Shown here piece after piece: positions 19,255 through 28,379 of a stretch of DNA of 58,999 bases. The stretch covers positions 1 to 58,999 of the forward strand of contig JAIQFG010000016.1 of the NCBI GenBank assembly GCA_020073375.1, written 5' to 3'. The position numbers were made by a program, and so were the translations under genes. The DNA comes from Terriglobia bacterium (GTDB taxonomy: Bacteria; Acidobacteriota; Terriglobia; Acidiferrales; UBA7541). Numbering within the stretch: the first letter of the stretch is position 1; every line of letters begins with the position of its first letter. The notes beneath the pieces were generated by a model. The model was not told where the DNA came from, searched no databases, and saw only the letters and a program-made list of their open reading frames with translations.

Positions 19255-19371
19255 AAGCGCTTTCGCCACCCGTTTGCGGGATTCCAACCTTAGTGGCAGA
19301 TTCGCCCATGACTTGGTTGCGCGGGACTTCCGAATGCGTTACCGTTTCCTTATTCGCTGGAGGTTATTGCC

Positions 19372-19878
19372 ATGATCGGAAAACAGCTGGCCGTCGCCGT
19401 GATGTTCAGCTTCATCCTGGTGGGTTCGGGATTGGCCAGGCTTCGTCCGGCGCTGTTCCCCGGATCGGCGAGCGCCTCCGCGGATATGCAGATGAATATG
19501 AGCGGCATGGCCGATGAAGGAGTCCCTTCCTATCACGCCTATGAATTGAAGCCGCCGTTCCCGGCCACGCTCGATCCGAAACAGTTTCCCGACGCCATCA
19601 TCCGGAATGTTTATGCCCTCGCGGGAAGGATCAAGCCGGTCCTGTATCAGCAGCCCTGCTACTGCTATTGCGACCGGCACCAGGGGCACAAGAGCCTTCT
19701 GGATTGCTTCGCCAGCAAGCACGGTTCGGAGTGCGACGTGTGCCTGAAGGAAGCCGTGCTTTCCTATCAGCTTACGAAGAAGGGAAAAACGCCCGCGCAG
19801 ATCCGTGCGGCGATCATTCACGGAGACTGGCAATCCGTGGACATGAGCCCTTACTCGACGGGAACCGTCACGCCGTAG
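19372..19878 (+). CDS. Exported PCYCGC-motif family protein
   Basis: A 168-residue protein with an N-terminal hydrophobic leader (VAVMFSFILVGSGLARL). The centre holds the cluster PCYCYCDRHQGHKSLLDCF followed by GSECDVCLKEA, matching the PCYCGC-motif family found in exported proteins of several phyla; here the motif reads PCYCYC. The arrangement of six Cys and two His suggests a metal or redox centre, but the biochemical role is not known to me. A Met-rich stretch (DMQMNMSGMADEG) just after the leader recalls copper-handling proteins, which is only suggestive. GGAGG lies nine bases upstream of the ATG. DoxX and chromate-transporter genes follow in the same direction. Confidence 0.75.
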   Translation: MIGKQLAVAVMFSFILVGSGLARLRPALFPGSASASADMQMNMSGMADEGVPSYHAYELKPPFPATLDPKQFPDAIIRNVYALAGRIKPVLYQQPCYCYCDRHQGHKSLLDCFASKHGSECDVCLKEAVLSYQLTKKGKTPAQIRAAIIHGDWQSVDMSPYSTGTVTP

Positions 19879-20038
19879 TTTTTCCATTTAGCTGGCCGCA
19901 AGATTCACTCATCCAAGGTGCGCGCTGTTCTGTTCCTTCCAGTCTTGACGTCGAAGTGTCATTCAGCCCGCCGAATGCGTTACACTCCTGCCGAATTCAT
20001 GAGCAATTTGGAAGCGTGCATCGCAAGGAGGGTCGGGC

Positions 20039-20479
20039 ATGTCCATTGGCGGCAATTCGCGATCGGATAAGACGCAGGCGGCAATCCTGGCGGTTCGCCT
20101 GCTTGTGGGAGCGGTGTTTTTCCTGGAGGGAATCAAAAAATTCTTGTTTCCCGAACAATGGGGCGCGGGGAGGTTTGCGGGACTCGGAATCCCCGTACCA
20201 CATGTGATGGGCCCGTTTGTGGGAGCGGTGGAAACCATCTGCGGGCTGCTGGTGATGCTCGGAATCCGCGCCAGCCTTGCGGCCGTGCCCCTGCTGATCG
20301 TGATTTGCACGGCGATCGTCACCACGAAGATTCCCATCCTGCTGAAATTCGGCTTTTGGCGGATGGAGGATGCCGCACGGACCGACTACTCCATGCTTAT
20401 GGGGCTGATCTTCCTGTTGTTCGCAGGCGCGGGGAGCTTGTCGCTGGACGCGCGGCGCACCAGCCGGAAAACACCGTAG
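20039..20479 (+). CDS. DoxX-family membrane protein
   Basis: A 146-residue protein with four hydrophobic helices in the DoxX arrangement: VRLLVGAVFFLEGIKKFLFP at the start, GPFVGAVETICGLLVMLG in the middle, and a final helix near YSMLMGLIFLLFAGAGSL. DoxX-like proteins are small quinone-linked or redox-associated membrane proteins whose partners vary. AAGGAGGG precedes the ATG. One base separates its stop from the chrA start, so the two are surely co-transcribed and probably translationally coupled. Confidence 0.86.
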   Translation: MSIGGNSRSDKTQAAILAVRLLVGAVFFLEGIKKFLFPEQWGAGRFAGLGIPVPHVMGPFVGAVETICGLLVMLGIRASLAAVPLLIVICTAIVTTKIPILLKFGFWRMEDAARTDYSMLMGLIFLLFAGAGSLSLDARRTSRKTP

Positions 20480-20480
20480 C

Positions 20481-21707
20481 ATGGACGGCCTCGACCAAAT
20501 TGAAGCAAACGCATTGGGCCGGGAAGGGAGGGGTTCCCTCAAGGAGCTTGCACTTTTCTTTCTGCGCCTCGGAACCACGGCGTTTGGCGGGCCCGCCGCG
20601 CACATCGCCATTATGGAAGACGAACTGGTCCGCCGCAGGAAATGGCTGACGCGCGAAAAATTTCTCGATCTGCTGGGCGCCAGCAGCCTGATTCCCGGTC
20701 CCAGTTCCAGCGAACTGGCAATCCACATCGGATATTTGCGCGCGGGCTGGGCGGGGCTTGTTGTGGGCGGAATCTGCTTCATCCTGCCGGCGGCGATTCT
20801 GGTCGCGATCATTGCGTGGGCCTACGCGCGGTTTGGCCACTTGCCCGCGGTTGCGGGTGTGCTGTATGGCGTCAAGCCGGTGGTCATTGCAGTGGTCCTT
20901 CAAGCGTTGTGGGGGCTGGGGCGCACGGCCATCAAAAGCCGGGCTCTGGCGTTGGCGGGCGTGATTTGCGTTGCGCTCAGTTTTTGGGGAACGAACGCGC
21001 TGACGATACTTTTTGGGGCCGGCGCAATCCTTGCCTGCTTCCACGCAATTTCCAAGGGGATCAAGGAGCGGCCAAGCTCGGGAAACGGCGAGCTCATTCT
21101 GCTTTCGGGAAATTTCCGCGCAAGTCTGGCGCGATTTATTCCGCTGGCGGGCGCCGCGGACGCAGCGGCGCTGGTGCCCGGGCTTTGGGCAATATTCCTG
21201 GTATTCCTGAAAATCGGGTCGGTGGTTTTCGGGAGCGGCTACGTCCTGCTCGCATTCCTTCGCGCCGATCTGGTGGCGCGCCGCGCTTGGGTGACCGACG
21301 CGCAACTGGTGGACGCCGTCGCAATTGGGCAAGTGACGCCGGGACCGGTGTTCACGACGGCGACATTCCTCGGCTACCTGCTGCGCGGCCCGGCCGGGGC
21401 CGTGGTTGCGACCGTGGGAATATTTCTGCCCGCGTTTATTCTTGTTGCCGCGAGCGGGCCGCTGATTCCGTTCCTGCGAAGATCGGCAACGGCGGGAGCG
21501 TTTTTGGACGGGGTGAATGTCGCGTCGCTTGCGTTGATGGCCGCGGTCAGCTATCAACTTGGGCGTTCGGCGATTGTGGACACGCTGACGATTGCGCTTG
21601 CGGCGGCCAGCGCCATTTTGTTGTTGCGGTTCAGGATCAACTCGGCATGGCTGGTGTTGGGCGGCGCGCTGGCCGGCATTGCGGCGCAGCTTGTGCGGGG
21701 TGGGTGA
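20481..21707 (+). CDS. chrA: Chromate transporter, long-chain CHR family
   Basis: A 408-residue integral membrane protein with two homologous CHR domains. The first contains FFLRLGTTAFGGPAAHIAIM and ASSLIPGPSSSELAIHIGY; the second contains FLKIGSVVFGSGYVLLAFLR and AIGQVTPGPVFTTATFLGYL. The PGP motifs and about ten helices are typical of the two-domain ChrA that exports chromate, or a related oxyanion, from the cytoplasm. It starts one base after the DoxX stop. No chrB-like regulator or chromate reductase is seen nearby, so the true substrate may differ. Confidence 0.92.
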   Translation: MDGLDQIEANALGREGRGSLKELALFFLRLGTTAFGGPAAHIAIMEDELVRRRKWLTREKFLDLLGASSLIPGPSSSELAIHIGYLRAGWAGLVVGGICFILPAAILVAIIAWAYARFGHLPAVAGVLYGVKPVVIAVVLQALWGLGRTAIKSRALALAGVICVALSFWGTNALTILFGAGAILACFHAISKGIKERPSSGNGELILLSGNFRASLARFIPLAGAADAAALVPGLWAIFLVFLKIGSVVFGSGYVLLAFLRADLVARRAWVTDAQLVDAVAIGQVTPGPVFTTATFLGYLLRGPAGAVVATVGIFLPAFILVAASGPLIPFLRRSATAGAFLDGVNVASLALMAAVSYQLGRSAIVDTLTIALAAASAILLLRFRINSAWLVLGGALAGIAAQLVRGG

Positions 21708-21779
21708 TCGTGGAGCCGGCGCCACGAAAGGCATCGGCGCTCCTCGCAAGGGGGGACACGCCTGCGTGCGACGGCAAGA

Positions 21780-22172
21780 TTATGTAGGTGCGCTCCCTGG
21801 CGCATCCGGCTGCCTGGGCTTCACCCAGTAGTCCAGCCCGAGCCAGAAGCTGTAGGCGTGCCTGGTTAGCGCCAGCGATACGGCAATGGCGAAGCCCATC
21901 CACAGCAGGATTTTCTGATTGACGGTAAGGTGGGTGAAGTCCGGAATCAACAGCGACATCAGAAAAATCGCCACCACACACGCCGTGGTAACCACGTAGT
22001 TGATGATCATCGCTCCCACGTAGTACCCCTGCTCGGGAAAATACGACAGCCCGCATTCCGGACATCGCGGCAACATGCGGAATACCCCGCGAAATAGCCG
22101 CCCGCGCCCGCAATTCGGGCATCGCCAGTGCGCCGCGCGCTGAATGGTCTGCGATAGAGGGGGTCGCCACAT
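21780..22172 (-). CDS. DUF983 family membrane protein with zinc-ribbon
   Basis: A 130-residue protein. The N-terminal CPNCGRGRLFRG and CPECGLSYF form two CxxC pairs, a zinc-ribbon, and are the hallmark of DUF983. Two hydrophobic helices follow (IINYVVTTACVVAIFLMSLL and ILLWMGFAIAVSLALT). The function of the family is unknown; it occurs near cytochrome oxidase genes in some Proteobacteria, but no such genes are present here. It is convergent with chrA and divergent from the histidine kinase. No clear ribosome-binding site precedes the chosen ATG. Confidence 0.88.
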   Translation of the reverse strand: MWRPPLSQTIQRAAHWRCPNCGRGRLFRGVFRMLPRCPECGLSYFPEQGYYVGAMIINYVVTTACVVAIFLMSLLIPDFTHLTVNQKILLWMGFAIAVSLALTRHAYSFWLGLDYWVKPRQPDAPGSAPT

Positions 22173-22522
22173 GAATTGTTATACCCGAAAGCCAGTTTCA
22201 CATACCAAGAAGCCGTAGTTCACCTGAAATGTTTTGCCGTCTGATCCTGCAATCACTGGAAATTGCAAGCTGCACTTGAACTTTGGCAATCGTGCCAGGC
22301 TCGCGTCGCTAGAGGCATTTACAATCAATCATTTACGGTTAAGGTTAACTCCCGGGAGAGCCATTGGAATCGAACGGACTCCCTTCAAGTGCCGCGTTTT
22401 CGGTCTGGAAACTGCGCGGGCAAATCCGATTGCTCCAAAACGGCACTATACCCTACGATTTAATGAGGGTTTTCAGGTTTCCTTCACGGATTACCCCCCT
22501 GATTTTGCCCAGGAGAGAAAGC
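22173..22522. other. Intergenic region between divergent genes
   Basis: About 350 bases between DUF983 and the hybrid kinase, lower in GC than the genes. It should hold both promoters. The right part is open in the kinase frame but lacks coding character, and the AGGAGAGAAAGC site before the internal ATG marks the real kinase start. No RNA gene or clear operator seen. Confidence 0.4.
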
Positions 22523-25500
22523 ATGTCGAAGACCAACCCAGCCCAGAACGATACGCCGCAAGAATTCGAGCGGCTCGATCATAAGGAGAAGGAGCTTTGG
22601 CGGCTGGCGCTACTGATGCTGGCCATTCTCGCCGTTGGCGTGGGGGTATTGTCCCAGGAGAGCCTTCAAAAAGGGCAGCTGAACCTGGAAGCGCTTCCAG
22701 TGGGAGTGGGAGTTCTGATCATCCTGTTCGGATTTTACCTTTGGAAGAAGAAGAGGGAGATCGACGAACTGCGCGGCTTCGTTAAGGGTTTCCAGCAGAT
22801 GAAGGAGGCGCCGCCCACCGCCGAGCAGCTCGACAAACTCGCCGACGTGATCGCTGCGTCGCGCCAGGGTTATCGCGATTTGATCGACAGCCTGGACCAT
22901 CTGGTATTCACGATCTCGCTGGATGGGGAAATTCGCACCGTGAATCAGCGCATCAGCGAGTTATTACAATGTTCCTACTCCGAACTGGTGGGGCACCGGC
23001 TGGACGAGATCTTCGACGAACCGAGCCGCGCAAACATGGAAAGATCCGTCGCCTGGTTTGCCGAGAAGCGCCACTGGACAGGCACGGTCCGCGCGCGCGT
23101 AAAGAAAACGGGCCTGGTGCGCTATTTCGACTGCGTTTTCCAGGCGATCGTCAAGGACGGGAAAGTGGTCGGCGCCAGCGGGCTGGCGCGCGATATCACC
23201 GAACAGCGCGAAAGCGAATCGCGCTTCACCGAGCTGTTTGAAACCCTTCAGGAAGGCGTGTATTTCTGCGACACGGCCGGAAAACTGCTGGATGTGAATC
23301 CGGCGATGGTGCAGATGCTGGGCTACTCGCACCGCGATGAGCTAGTGGGAAGCAATATCGGCAAGCTGTATCATCAGGCCCCAGAAAATCCCTTTCCGGA
23401 ATGGAGCCAGGGCCGGCGGTCTTCTCCGCTCACGCGCGAAGTGCTGCTGCGCAAGAAGGACGGCACGCCGGTGGTGTGCATCGACAATTCCAACGCCCTC
23501 TGCGATTCCTCCGGGCGCATGATCCGCCATCAGGGAACATTGGTGGATATCACGGAGAGGAAACGATCGGAAGAAGAATTGCAAAAGGCGAAGGATGCCG
23601 CGGAGGCGGCCAGCAAGGCCAAGAGCGGGTTTCTGGCGCACATGAGCCACGAGATTCGCACGCCGATGAACGCCATCATCGGGATGACCGAGCTGGCGCT
23701 GGATACGCCGCTGACCGAGGAGCAGCGCGAATACCTGACCATGGTGCGCAGTTCCGGAAAATCGCTGCTGGCCTTGATCAACGACATACTGGATTTTTCC
23801 AAAATCGAAGCGGGAAAGCTGAGCCTGGACCGCATCGAGTTCTCGTTGCGCTACGCCACCAGCGACACCGCGAAAATTCTGGGATTGCGGGCACGGCAAA
23901 AAGGGCTGGAATTGCAGACGCAGATTTCGCCGGAGGTGCCGGACGCACTGCTGGGCGACCCCGGCAGGCTGCGACAAATCCTGTTCAACCTGATCGACAA
24001 TGCGATCAAGTTTACCGAGCGGGGCAGCGTAACGCTGCGCATGGAAGTGGAATCGCGCTCCGAGCCCGAGGCCTGCGTGCATTTTTCGGTGACCGACACG
24101 GGCATCGGCATCCCGCGGGAGAAGCAGCTTCTGATTTTCGAGGCGTTCACGCAGGCGGATAACTCGATTACGCGCAAGTTCGGCGGCACCGGCCTGGGTC
24201 TTTCGATTTCCTCGCGCCTGGTGGAACTCATGGGCGGAAGAATCTGGATTGAAAGCGAAATCGGCAGGGGCACCACGTTCCATTTCACGGCGCGGTTTGG
24301 AGTGCAGAAGCAGGCGGCCAAGAAAATTTCCGCGCGATCCGAATTGAAGGGGATGCGTGTGCTGCTTGCCGACGATCTGCCGACCAGTTCCCGGCTGCTG
24401 GAGCTCATGCTCTTGAATTGCGATATGCAACCCGTGGTCTTCGATAGCGGCAGGGAAGCGCTGGCGGCCCTGACCCTGGCGGTGAGAGACGGGCACCCCA
24501 TCCCGTTCGTGCTGGCCAACGCGAATCTTGCGGAACTGGACGGCTTCACACTGGCCAAGGAGATCAAGCAGAATCCGGAGATCGCGCAGACCCAGGTTCT
24601 GCTGTTCACCTCCGACGGACAGGCCGGGGATGCGGCGCGTTGCCGAGAATTGCATGTTTCCGCCTACTTGACGCTTCCCGTGGACCAAACGACGTTAACC
24701 GAAGCGTTTGTCACCGCCTTGGACTCGCGCACGGCCGATCCGGAGCATGCAATCCTCGCAACCCGGCACTCCTTGCGCGAAGGAACGCACAGTCTGCGCA
24801 TCCTGCTGGCGGAAGACAACACCGTGAATCAAATTTTGGCTGAGCGATTGGTTCGCAGGTGGGGCCATTCGATGGTCATCGTCAACAACGGGCGCGAGGC
24901 CGTGGACATTCTGGAACGCGAACAGTTCGATTTGATCCTGATGGACGTTCAAATGCCCGAAATGAGCGGATTGGAGGCTACCGCCGCCATCCGCGAAAAG
25001 GAAAAAGGCGCGGGGTCGCACATTCCGATCATCGCGCTCACCGCCTTCGCCATGAGGGACGACCGCGACCGCTGCCTGGAAGCGGGCATGGATGAGTACG
25101 TGACCAAGCCCATCGAGCAAGCCGCGCTGCTCGAAGCCATCGAGAAACTCACGGGCGTTGCTTCCCTGGCAAATTCATCGGAGACGAGCGCATCGCTCGC
25201 TCTCGCGGGGTCTTCCGGAGTTCCGGCCTTCGATATGGATGCCGCGCTGGAATATCTTGGCGGGGACGCCGACCTGCTGCGCGAAATCGCGGTCATGTTC
25301 CAGCCGCAATGCGAGAAGTGCATGGGGAAACTTCGCGAAGCCGTGTCCAAGGGCGACGCTATCGGCATCGAATTTGCCGCTCATGCGCTAAAAGGGGCGG
25401 CCTCGAACCTGTTCGCACAGGGATCGGTGGAAGCATCGTTGAAGCTAGAGGAATTGGGGCGGTCGGGCTCTACCGACGGGGCCAGGGAAATGCTGGCTGT

Positions 25501-25570
25501 GCTGGAATCGGAAATTTCCCGGCTGCAGCTGGCATTGCGGGATATCGATAAGGAATACGCGAAGTCTTAG
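22523..25570 (+). CDS. BarA-like hybrid sensor histidine kinase (PAS-PAS-HK-REC-REC-Hpt)
   Basis: A 1015-residue membrane sensor started at the ATG with AGGAGAG upstream. Order: two transmembrane helices (~27-43 and ~58-74) with a very short loop between, two PAS domains (~112-235 and ~235-350), HisKA with phospho-His H376 in MSHEIRTPMN, HATPase with DNAIKFTE and GTGLGLSIS, a first receiver, a second receiver, and a C-terminal Hpt with H954 in HALKGAASN. The second receiver is canonical (D808 in MDVQMPEMSG, Lys in TKPIE). The first is degenerate: Asn666 replaces the phospho-Asp and Leu replaces the conserved Lys. With almost no periplasmic loop, the PAS domains probably sense a cytoplasmic or membrane signal. 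The convergent single-receiver protein next door is a candidate partner for the Hpt domain. Confidence 0.93.
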   Translation: MSKTNPAQNDTPQEFERLDHKEKELWRLALLMLAILAVGVGVLSQESLQKGQLNLEALPVGVGVLIILFGFYLWKKKREIDELRGFVKGFQQMKEAPPTAEQLDKLADVIAASRQGYRDLIDSLDHLVFTISLDGEIRTVNQRISELLQCSYSELVGHRLDEIFDEPSRANMERSVAWFAEKRHWTGTVRARVKKTGLVRYFDCVFQAIVKDGKVVGASGLARDITEQRESESRFTELFETLQEGVYFCDTAGKLLDVNPAMVQMLGYSHRDELVGSNIGKLYHQAPENPFPEWSQGRRSSPLTREVLLRKKDGTPVVCIDNSNALCDSSGRMIRHQGTLVDITERKRSEEELQKAKDAAEAASKAKSGFLAHMSHEIRTPMNAIIGMTELALDTPLTEEQREYLTMVRSSGKSLLALINDILDFSKIEAGKLSLDRIEFSLRYATSDTAKILGLRARQKGLELQTQISPEVPDALLGDPGRLRQILFNLIDNAIKFTERGSVTLRMEVESRSEPEACVHFSVTDTGIGIPREKQLLIFEAFTQADNSITRKFGGTGLGLSISSRLVELMGGRIWIESEIGRGTTFHFTARFGVQKQAAKKISARSELKGMRVLLADDLPTSSRLLELMLLNCDMQPVVFDSGREALAALTLAVRDGHPIPFVLANANLAELDGFTLAKEIKQNPEIAQTQVLLFTSDGQAGDAARCRELHVSAYLTLPVDQTTLTEAFVTALDSRTADPEHAILATRHSLREGTHSLRILLAEDNTVNQILAERLVRRWGHSMVIVNNGREAVDILEREQFDLILMDVQMPEMSGLEATAAIREKEKGAGSHIPIIALTAFAMRDDRDRCLEAGMDEYVTKPIEQAALLEAIEKLTGVASLANSSETSASLALAGSSGVPAFDMDAALEYLGGDADLLREIAVMFQPQCEKCMGKLREAVSKGDAIGIEFAAHALKGAASNLFAQGSVEASLKLEELGRSGSTDGAREMLAVLESEISRLQLALRDIDKEYAKS

Positions 25571-25638
25571 AACAGGCGGCGAGCCTAAAGGGATGGATCC
25601 GGCGGCGGGTCAAGTGGAATTCGACTGCGGGACGGCGG

Positions 25639-26046
25639 TCAGGCCGTCACGGGACAAAACATCTGCACTAAGTTCACCAACTGTTCCGCCTTCAGCGGTT
25701 TCACCATGTAAATTACAGCACCCAGATCGTGGCCCGTCTTGTAATCCTTGGGATCGCCGCGCGAGGTTAAAAAAATGACGGGCACGTTGGCGAGCCGCGG
25801 TTCGCTTTTCACCAGATAGCAAAGATCGTAACCGGAAATTCCGGGCATCATGACATCGAAGATCAGGACCGCGGGCGTCTGGTCCTTCAGGATCTGCAGG
25901 GCTTCCTCGCCGCTGGACGCTTTCATCACCACGTACTCGTGGCGCATGAGCTGCGCCTCGATAATGCGCAGAACTGTCGGGTCGTCATCCACTGCAAGGA
26001 TCACCGGGTGCGTTTTGGGTTCCGATTGTTGCTTTGTTGTTGGCAT
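25639..26046 (-). CDS. Stand-alone response-regulator receiver domain
   Basis: A 135-residue CheY-like protein with only a receiver domain: acidic pair in VDDDP (20-22), phospho-Asp D64 in FDVMMPG, switch Thr94 in FLTSRGD and Lys116 in MVKPLK. There is no output domain, so it works by protein contact or as a phosphate relay. It is convergent with the hybrid kinase, 68 bases from its stop, and may receive phosphate from the kinase's Hpt domain. No strong ribosome-binding site is visible before the ATG. Confidence 0.92.
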   Translation of the reverse strand: MPTTKQQSEPKTHPVILAVDDDPTVLRIIEAQLMRHEYVVMKASSGEEALQILKDQTPAVLIFDVMMPGISGYDLCYLVKSEPRLANVPVIFLTSRGDPKDYKTGHDLGAVIYMVKPLKAEQLVNLVQMFCPVTA

Positions 26047-26214
26047 ACGGGGATATCCGTTCTACCGCTGGCCTCTGGGGGTTGGGGAAGGGTTCCGCGG
26101 CGGCTTTCCGTGTACTTAGCAGGCTGTCTAATAATTTTGCTTACTGCCCGGACACGGGTCAAGGGCTTCCCGGTCGGGAGGTTCTTGAACAGAGATACGG
26201 GGACGCCTCTTGCG

Positions 26215-26237
26215 AGGGCACGCCGTGGCGTGCCCCT
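26215..26237. repeat. Perfect short palindrome (GGGCACGCCGTGGCGTGCCC)
   Basis: A 20-base perfect palindrome GGGCACGCCGTGGCGTGCCC lies in the 290-base gap between the receiver gene and the thiamine-diphosphate enzyme. It belongs to the same family as the palindromes at about 31.7 and 39.8 kb (GGGGCACGGC/GGGGCAGGC types). Confidence 0.8.
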
Positions 26238-26332
26238 ACTTGACTCGTGTTGTGCCCTGGCATAAGGTAGCCGGAGAATTGCGGAAATAGAATTATTTGT
26301 GCAATCTCGCCCTGCTGGGAACGGGAAACGCC

Positions 26333-28270
26333 ATGCGAAAATCCAAAAAAGATGCGATGGACCGGCGCAGGTTTCTGCAAGGCGCCGCTGCGGGCGCCGC
26401 GGCGCTGGCCGCGATTCCGGCGGCGGCCGGGCCCCGCGCCGCCGACGCTCCCCGCGCCGCATCCGCGCAGCCGATGCCCAGGGAAGCCGAGGCGTCCACG
26501 CCGGCGGAAGTGGACGTGCAGACCGAGACGCGCTCCGGCTCCGACTTCATGGTGGACGTGCTCAAGTCGCTGGGTATCGAGTACGTTGCGTCGAATCCCG
26601 GATCGAGTTTTCGCGGCCTGCATGAATCGGTGATCAATTACGGCGGAAATCAGAATCCGGAATTCATCACCTGCTGCCACGAAGAGTCCGCGGTGGCCAT
26701 GGCCCACGGCTACGCCAAGATGGAGGGCAAACCGATCGCCGTGTTTCTGCATAGCGACGTGGGATTGCAGCACGGATCGATGGCCATTTTCAACGCGTTT
26801 TGCGATCGCGTGCCGGTGTATCTGATTGCGGGAAACGCGCTGGAGATTGCCAGCCGGAGGCCGGGCGTCGAATGGGATCACAGCGCGCAGGACGTCGCGG
26901 CCATGGTGCGCGATTGCCTGAAGTGGGATGACGTGCCGATGTCGATGGAGCATTTTTCGGAATCGGCGGTGCGCGCCTACAAGATCGCAATGACGCCGCC
27001 GATGGCGCCGGTCCTGCTGGTGGCGGACGGCGAACTGCAGGAACGGCCGATTCCCGACGATTCCAAGTACCACATACCGAAGCTGACGCTGGCGTCGGCG
27101 CCGCAGGCGGATTCGGGCGCTGTGGCCGAAGCGGCGCGCATGCTGGTTGCGGCGGAAAATCCGGTGATCCTGCTGGAGCGGACCGCGCGGTCGGAAAATG
27201 GCGTGAAGCTTCTGGTCGAGCTGGCCGAAACGTTGCAGGCGCCGGTGATCGATCTTGCCGCACGCATGAATTTCCCTTCGCAGCATCCCTTGAACCAGAC
27301 CGAGCGCGCGCGGCCGCTGATTGCCGGGGCCGACGTGATTCTTGGCCTGGAGACACCGAATTTGTGGGGCGCGGTAAATTCCTATTCCGATCAGTTGTAC
27401 CGCTCGTCCAAACCCATTGCGCGGAAAGACGCGAAGCTGATCAGTATTACCGCCGCTGATCTTTTCATGAAGAGCAACTATCAGGATATCCAGCGCTACA
27501 CCGAAGTGGACCTGGCGATGGCCGCCGACGGCGAGGCCACGCTGCCGTCCTTGATCGAGGCCGTGAAGCGCCAGATCACAGATGACCGCAAGCGGGCGTA
27601 TGAAGATCGCGGGAAAAAACTGGCCGCGCAGCATGGGGACGCGCTGCGGCGTTCGCGCGAGGAAGCTGCGTTCGCGTGGGACGCGAGCCCGATCAGCACG
27701 TCGCGATTGTGCGCCGAAATTTACGCGGCGATCAAGGACGAGGACTGGTCGCTGGTTTCGGAAGTTTCCCCGTGGGTCAATCGCTGGCCGCTGCGGCTGT
27801 GGAAGTTCGACAAGTTCCACCAATATATGGGTTCATCGGGCGGATTCGGCGTGGGGTACGGAGCGCCGGCGGCAGCGGGCGCAGCGCTGGCGAACAAAAA
27901 ACACGGGCGCTTCACGGTCACCATCCAGAATGACGGCGACCTGATGTACGCACCGGGAATCCTATGGACCATGGCGCACCATCAGATTCCGCTGCTGAGC
28001 GTGATGCACAATAACCGCGCCTACCATCAGGAAGTGATGCACGTGCAGCGCATGGCCAACCGACACAATCGGGGCATCACGCGCGCGTCGATCGGCACAA
28101 GCATCACCGACCCCAACATCGATTTCGCCACCGTGGCCAAGGGGCTGGGCGTGTATTCCGAAGGACCCATTACCAATCCGAATGACCTGGGCCCGGCGAT
28201 CCGCCGGGCCGTGGCGGTGGTGAAGCGCGGCGAGCCGGCGCTGGTGGACGCGGTGACGCAGCCGCGGTAA
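26333..28270 (+). CDS. Tat-exported thiamine-diphosphate enzyme (acetolactate synthase-like)
   Basis: A 645-residue ThDP enzyme with a twin-arginine leader (DRRRFLQGAAAGAAALAA) and a Pro/Ala-rich linker before the catalytic part at about residue 70. Domains follow the POX/ALS order: PYR-like N domain with catalytic Glu117 (CCHEESAVAMAHGYAK), middle domain, and PP domain with the cofactor motif NDGDLMYAP (residues 533 on) and HNNRAYHQE (N560, N561), at the usual spacing. The fold would make it a decarboxylase, carboligase or oxidase of a 2-oxoacid, but working outside the cytoplasm, which is unusual for a ThDP enzyme because the cofactor must be folded in first; Tat export allows that. A downstream convergent gene encodes an exported cytochrome c, a possible electron acceptor. 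Alternative start at the Met eight codons later. Confidence 0.88.
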   Translation: MRKSKKDAMDRRRFLQGAAAGAAALAAIPAAAGPRAADAPRAASAQPMPREAEASTPAEVDVQTETRSGSDFMVDVLKSLGIEYVASNPGSSFRGLHESVINYGGNQNPEFITCCHEESAVAMAHGYAKMEGKPIAVFLHSDVGLQHGSMAIFNAFCDRVPVYLIAGNALEIASRRPGVEWDHSAQDVAAMVRDCLKWDDVPMSMEHFSESAVRAYKIAMTPPMAPVLLVADGELQERPIPDDSKYHIPKLTLASAPQADSGAVAEAARMLVAAENPVILLERTARSENGVKLLVELAETLQAPVIDLAARMNFPSQHPLNQTERARPLIAGADVILGLETPNLWGAVNSYSDQLYRSSKPIARKDAKLISITAADLFMKSNYQDIQRYTEVDLAMAADGEATLPSLIEAVKRQITDDRKRAYEDRGKKLAAQHGDALRRSREEAAFAWDASPISTSRLCAEIYAAIKDEDWSLVSEVSPWVNRWPLRLWKFDKFHQYMGSSGGFGVGYGAPAAAGAALANKKHGRFTVTIQNDGDLMYAPGILWTMAHHQIPLLSVMHNNRAYHQEVMHVQRMANRHNRGITRASIGTSITDPNIDFATVAKGLGVYSEGPITNPNDLGPAIRRAVAVVKRGEPALVDAVTQPR

Positions 28271-28305
28271 TGATTAATTCCGCTCGGCATTCGTGAACGC
28301 GGCTT

Positions 28306-28347
28306 CTCGTGGCGCTGGCGTCTCGCCGGCGAAACGCCGGCGCCACA
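28306..28347. repeat. Compact palindrome between convergent genes
   Basis: GTGGCGCTGGCGTCTCGCCG and, a few bases on, CGGCGCCAC fold into a GC-rich hairpin (TGGCGCTGGCGT / ACGCCGGCGCCA). It lies in the 110-base gap between the convergent ThDP-enzyme and cytochrome genes, so it may terminate both. Same family as the decayed pair near 12.9 kb. Confidence 0.7.
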
Positions 28348-28379
28348 ATGCGGGCTGATCCGCTGTTTCCGTGGTTCCC

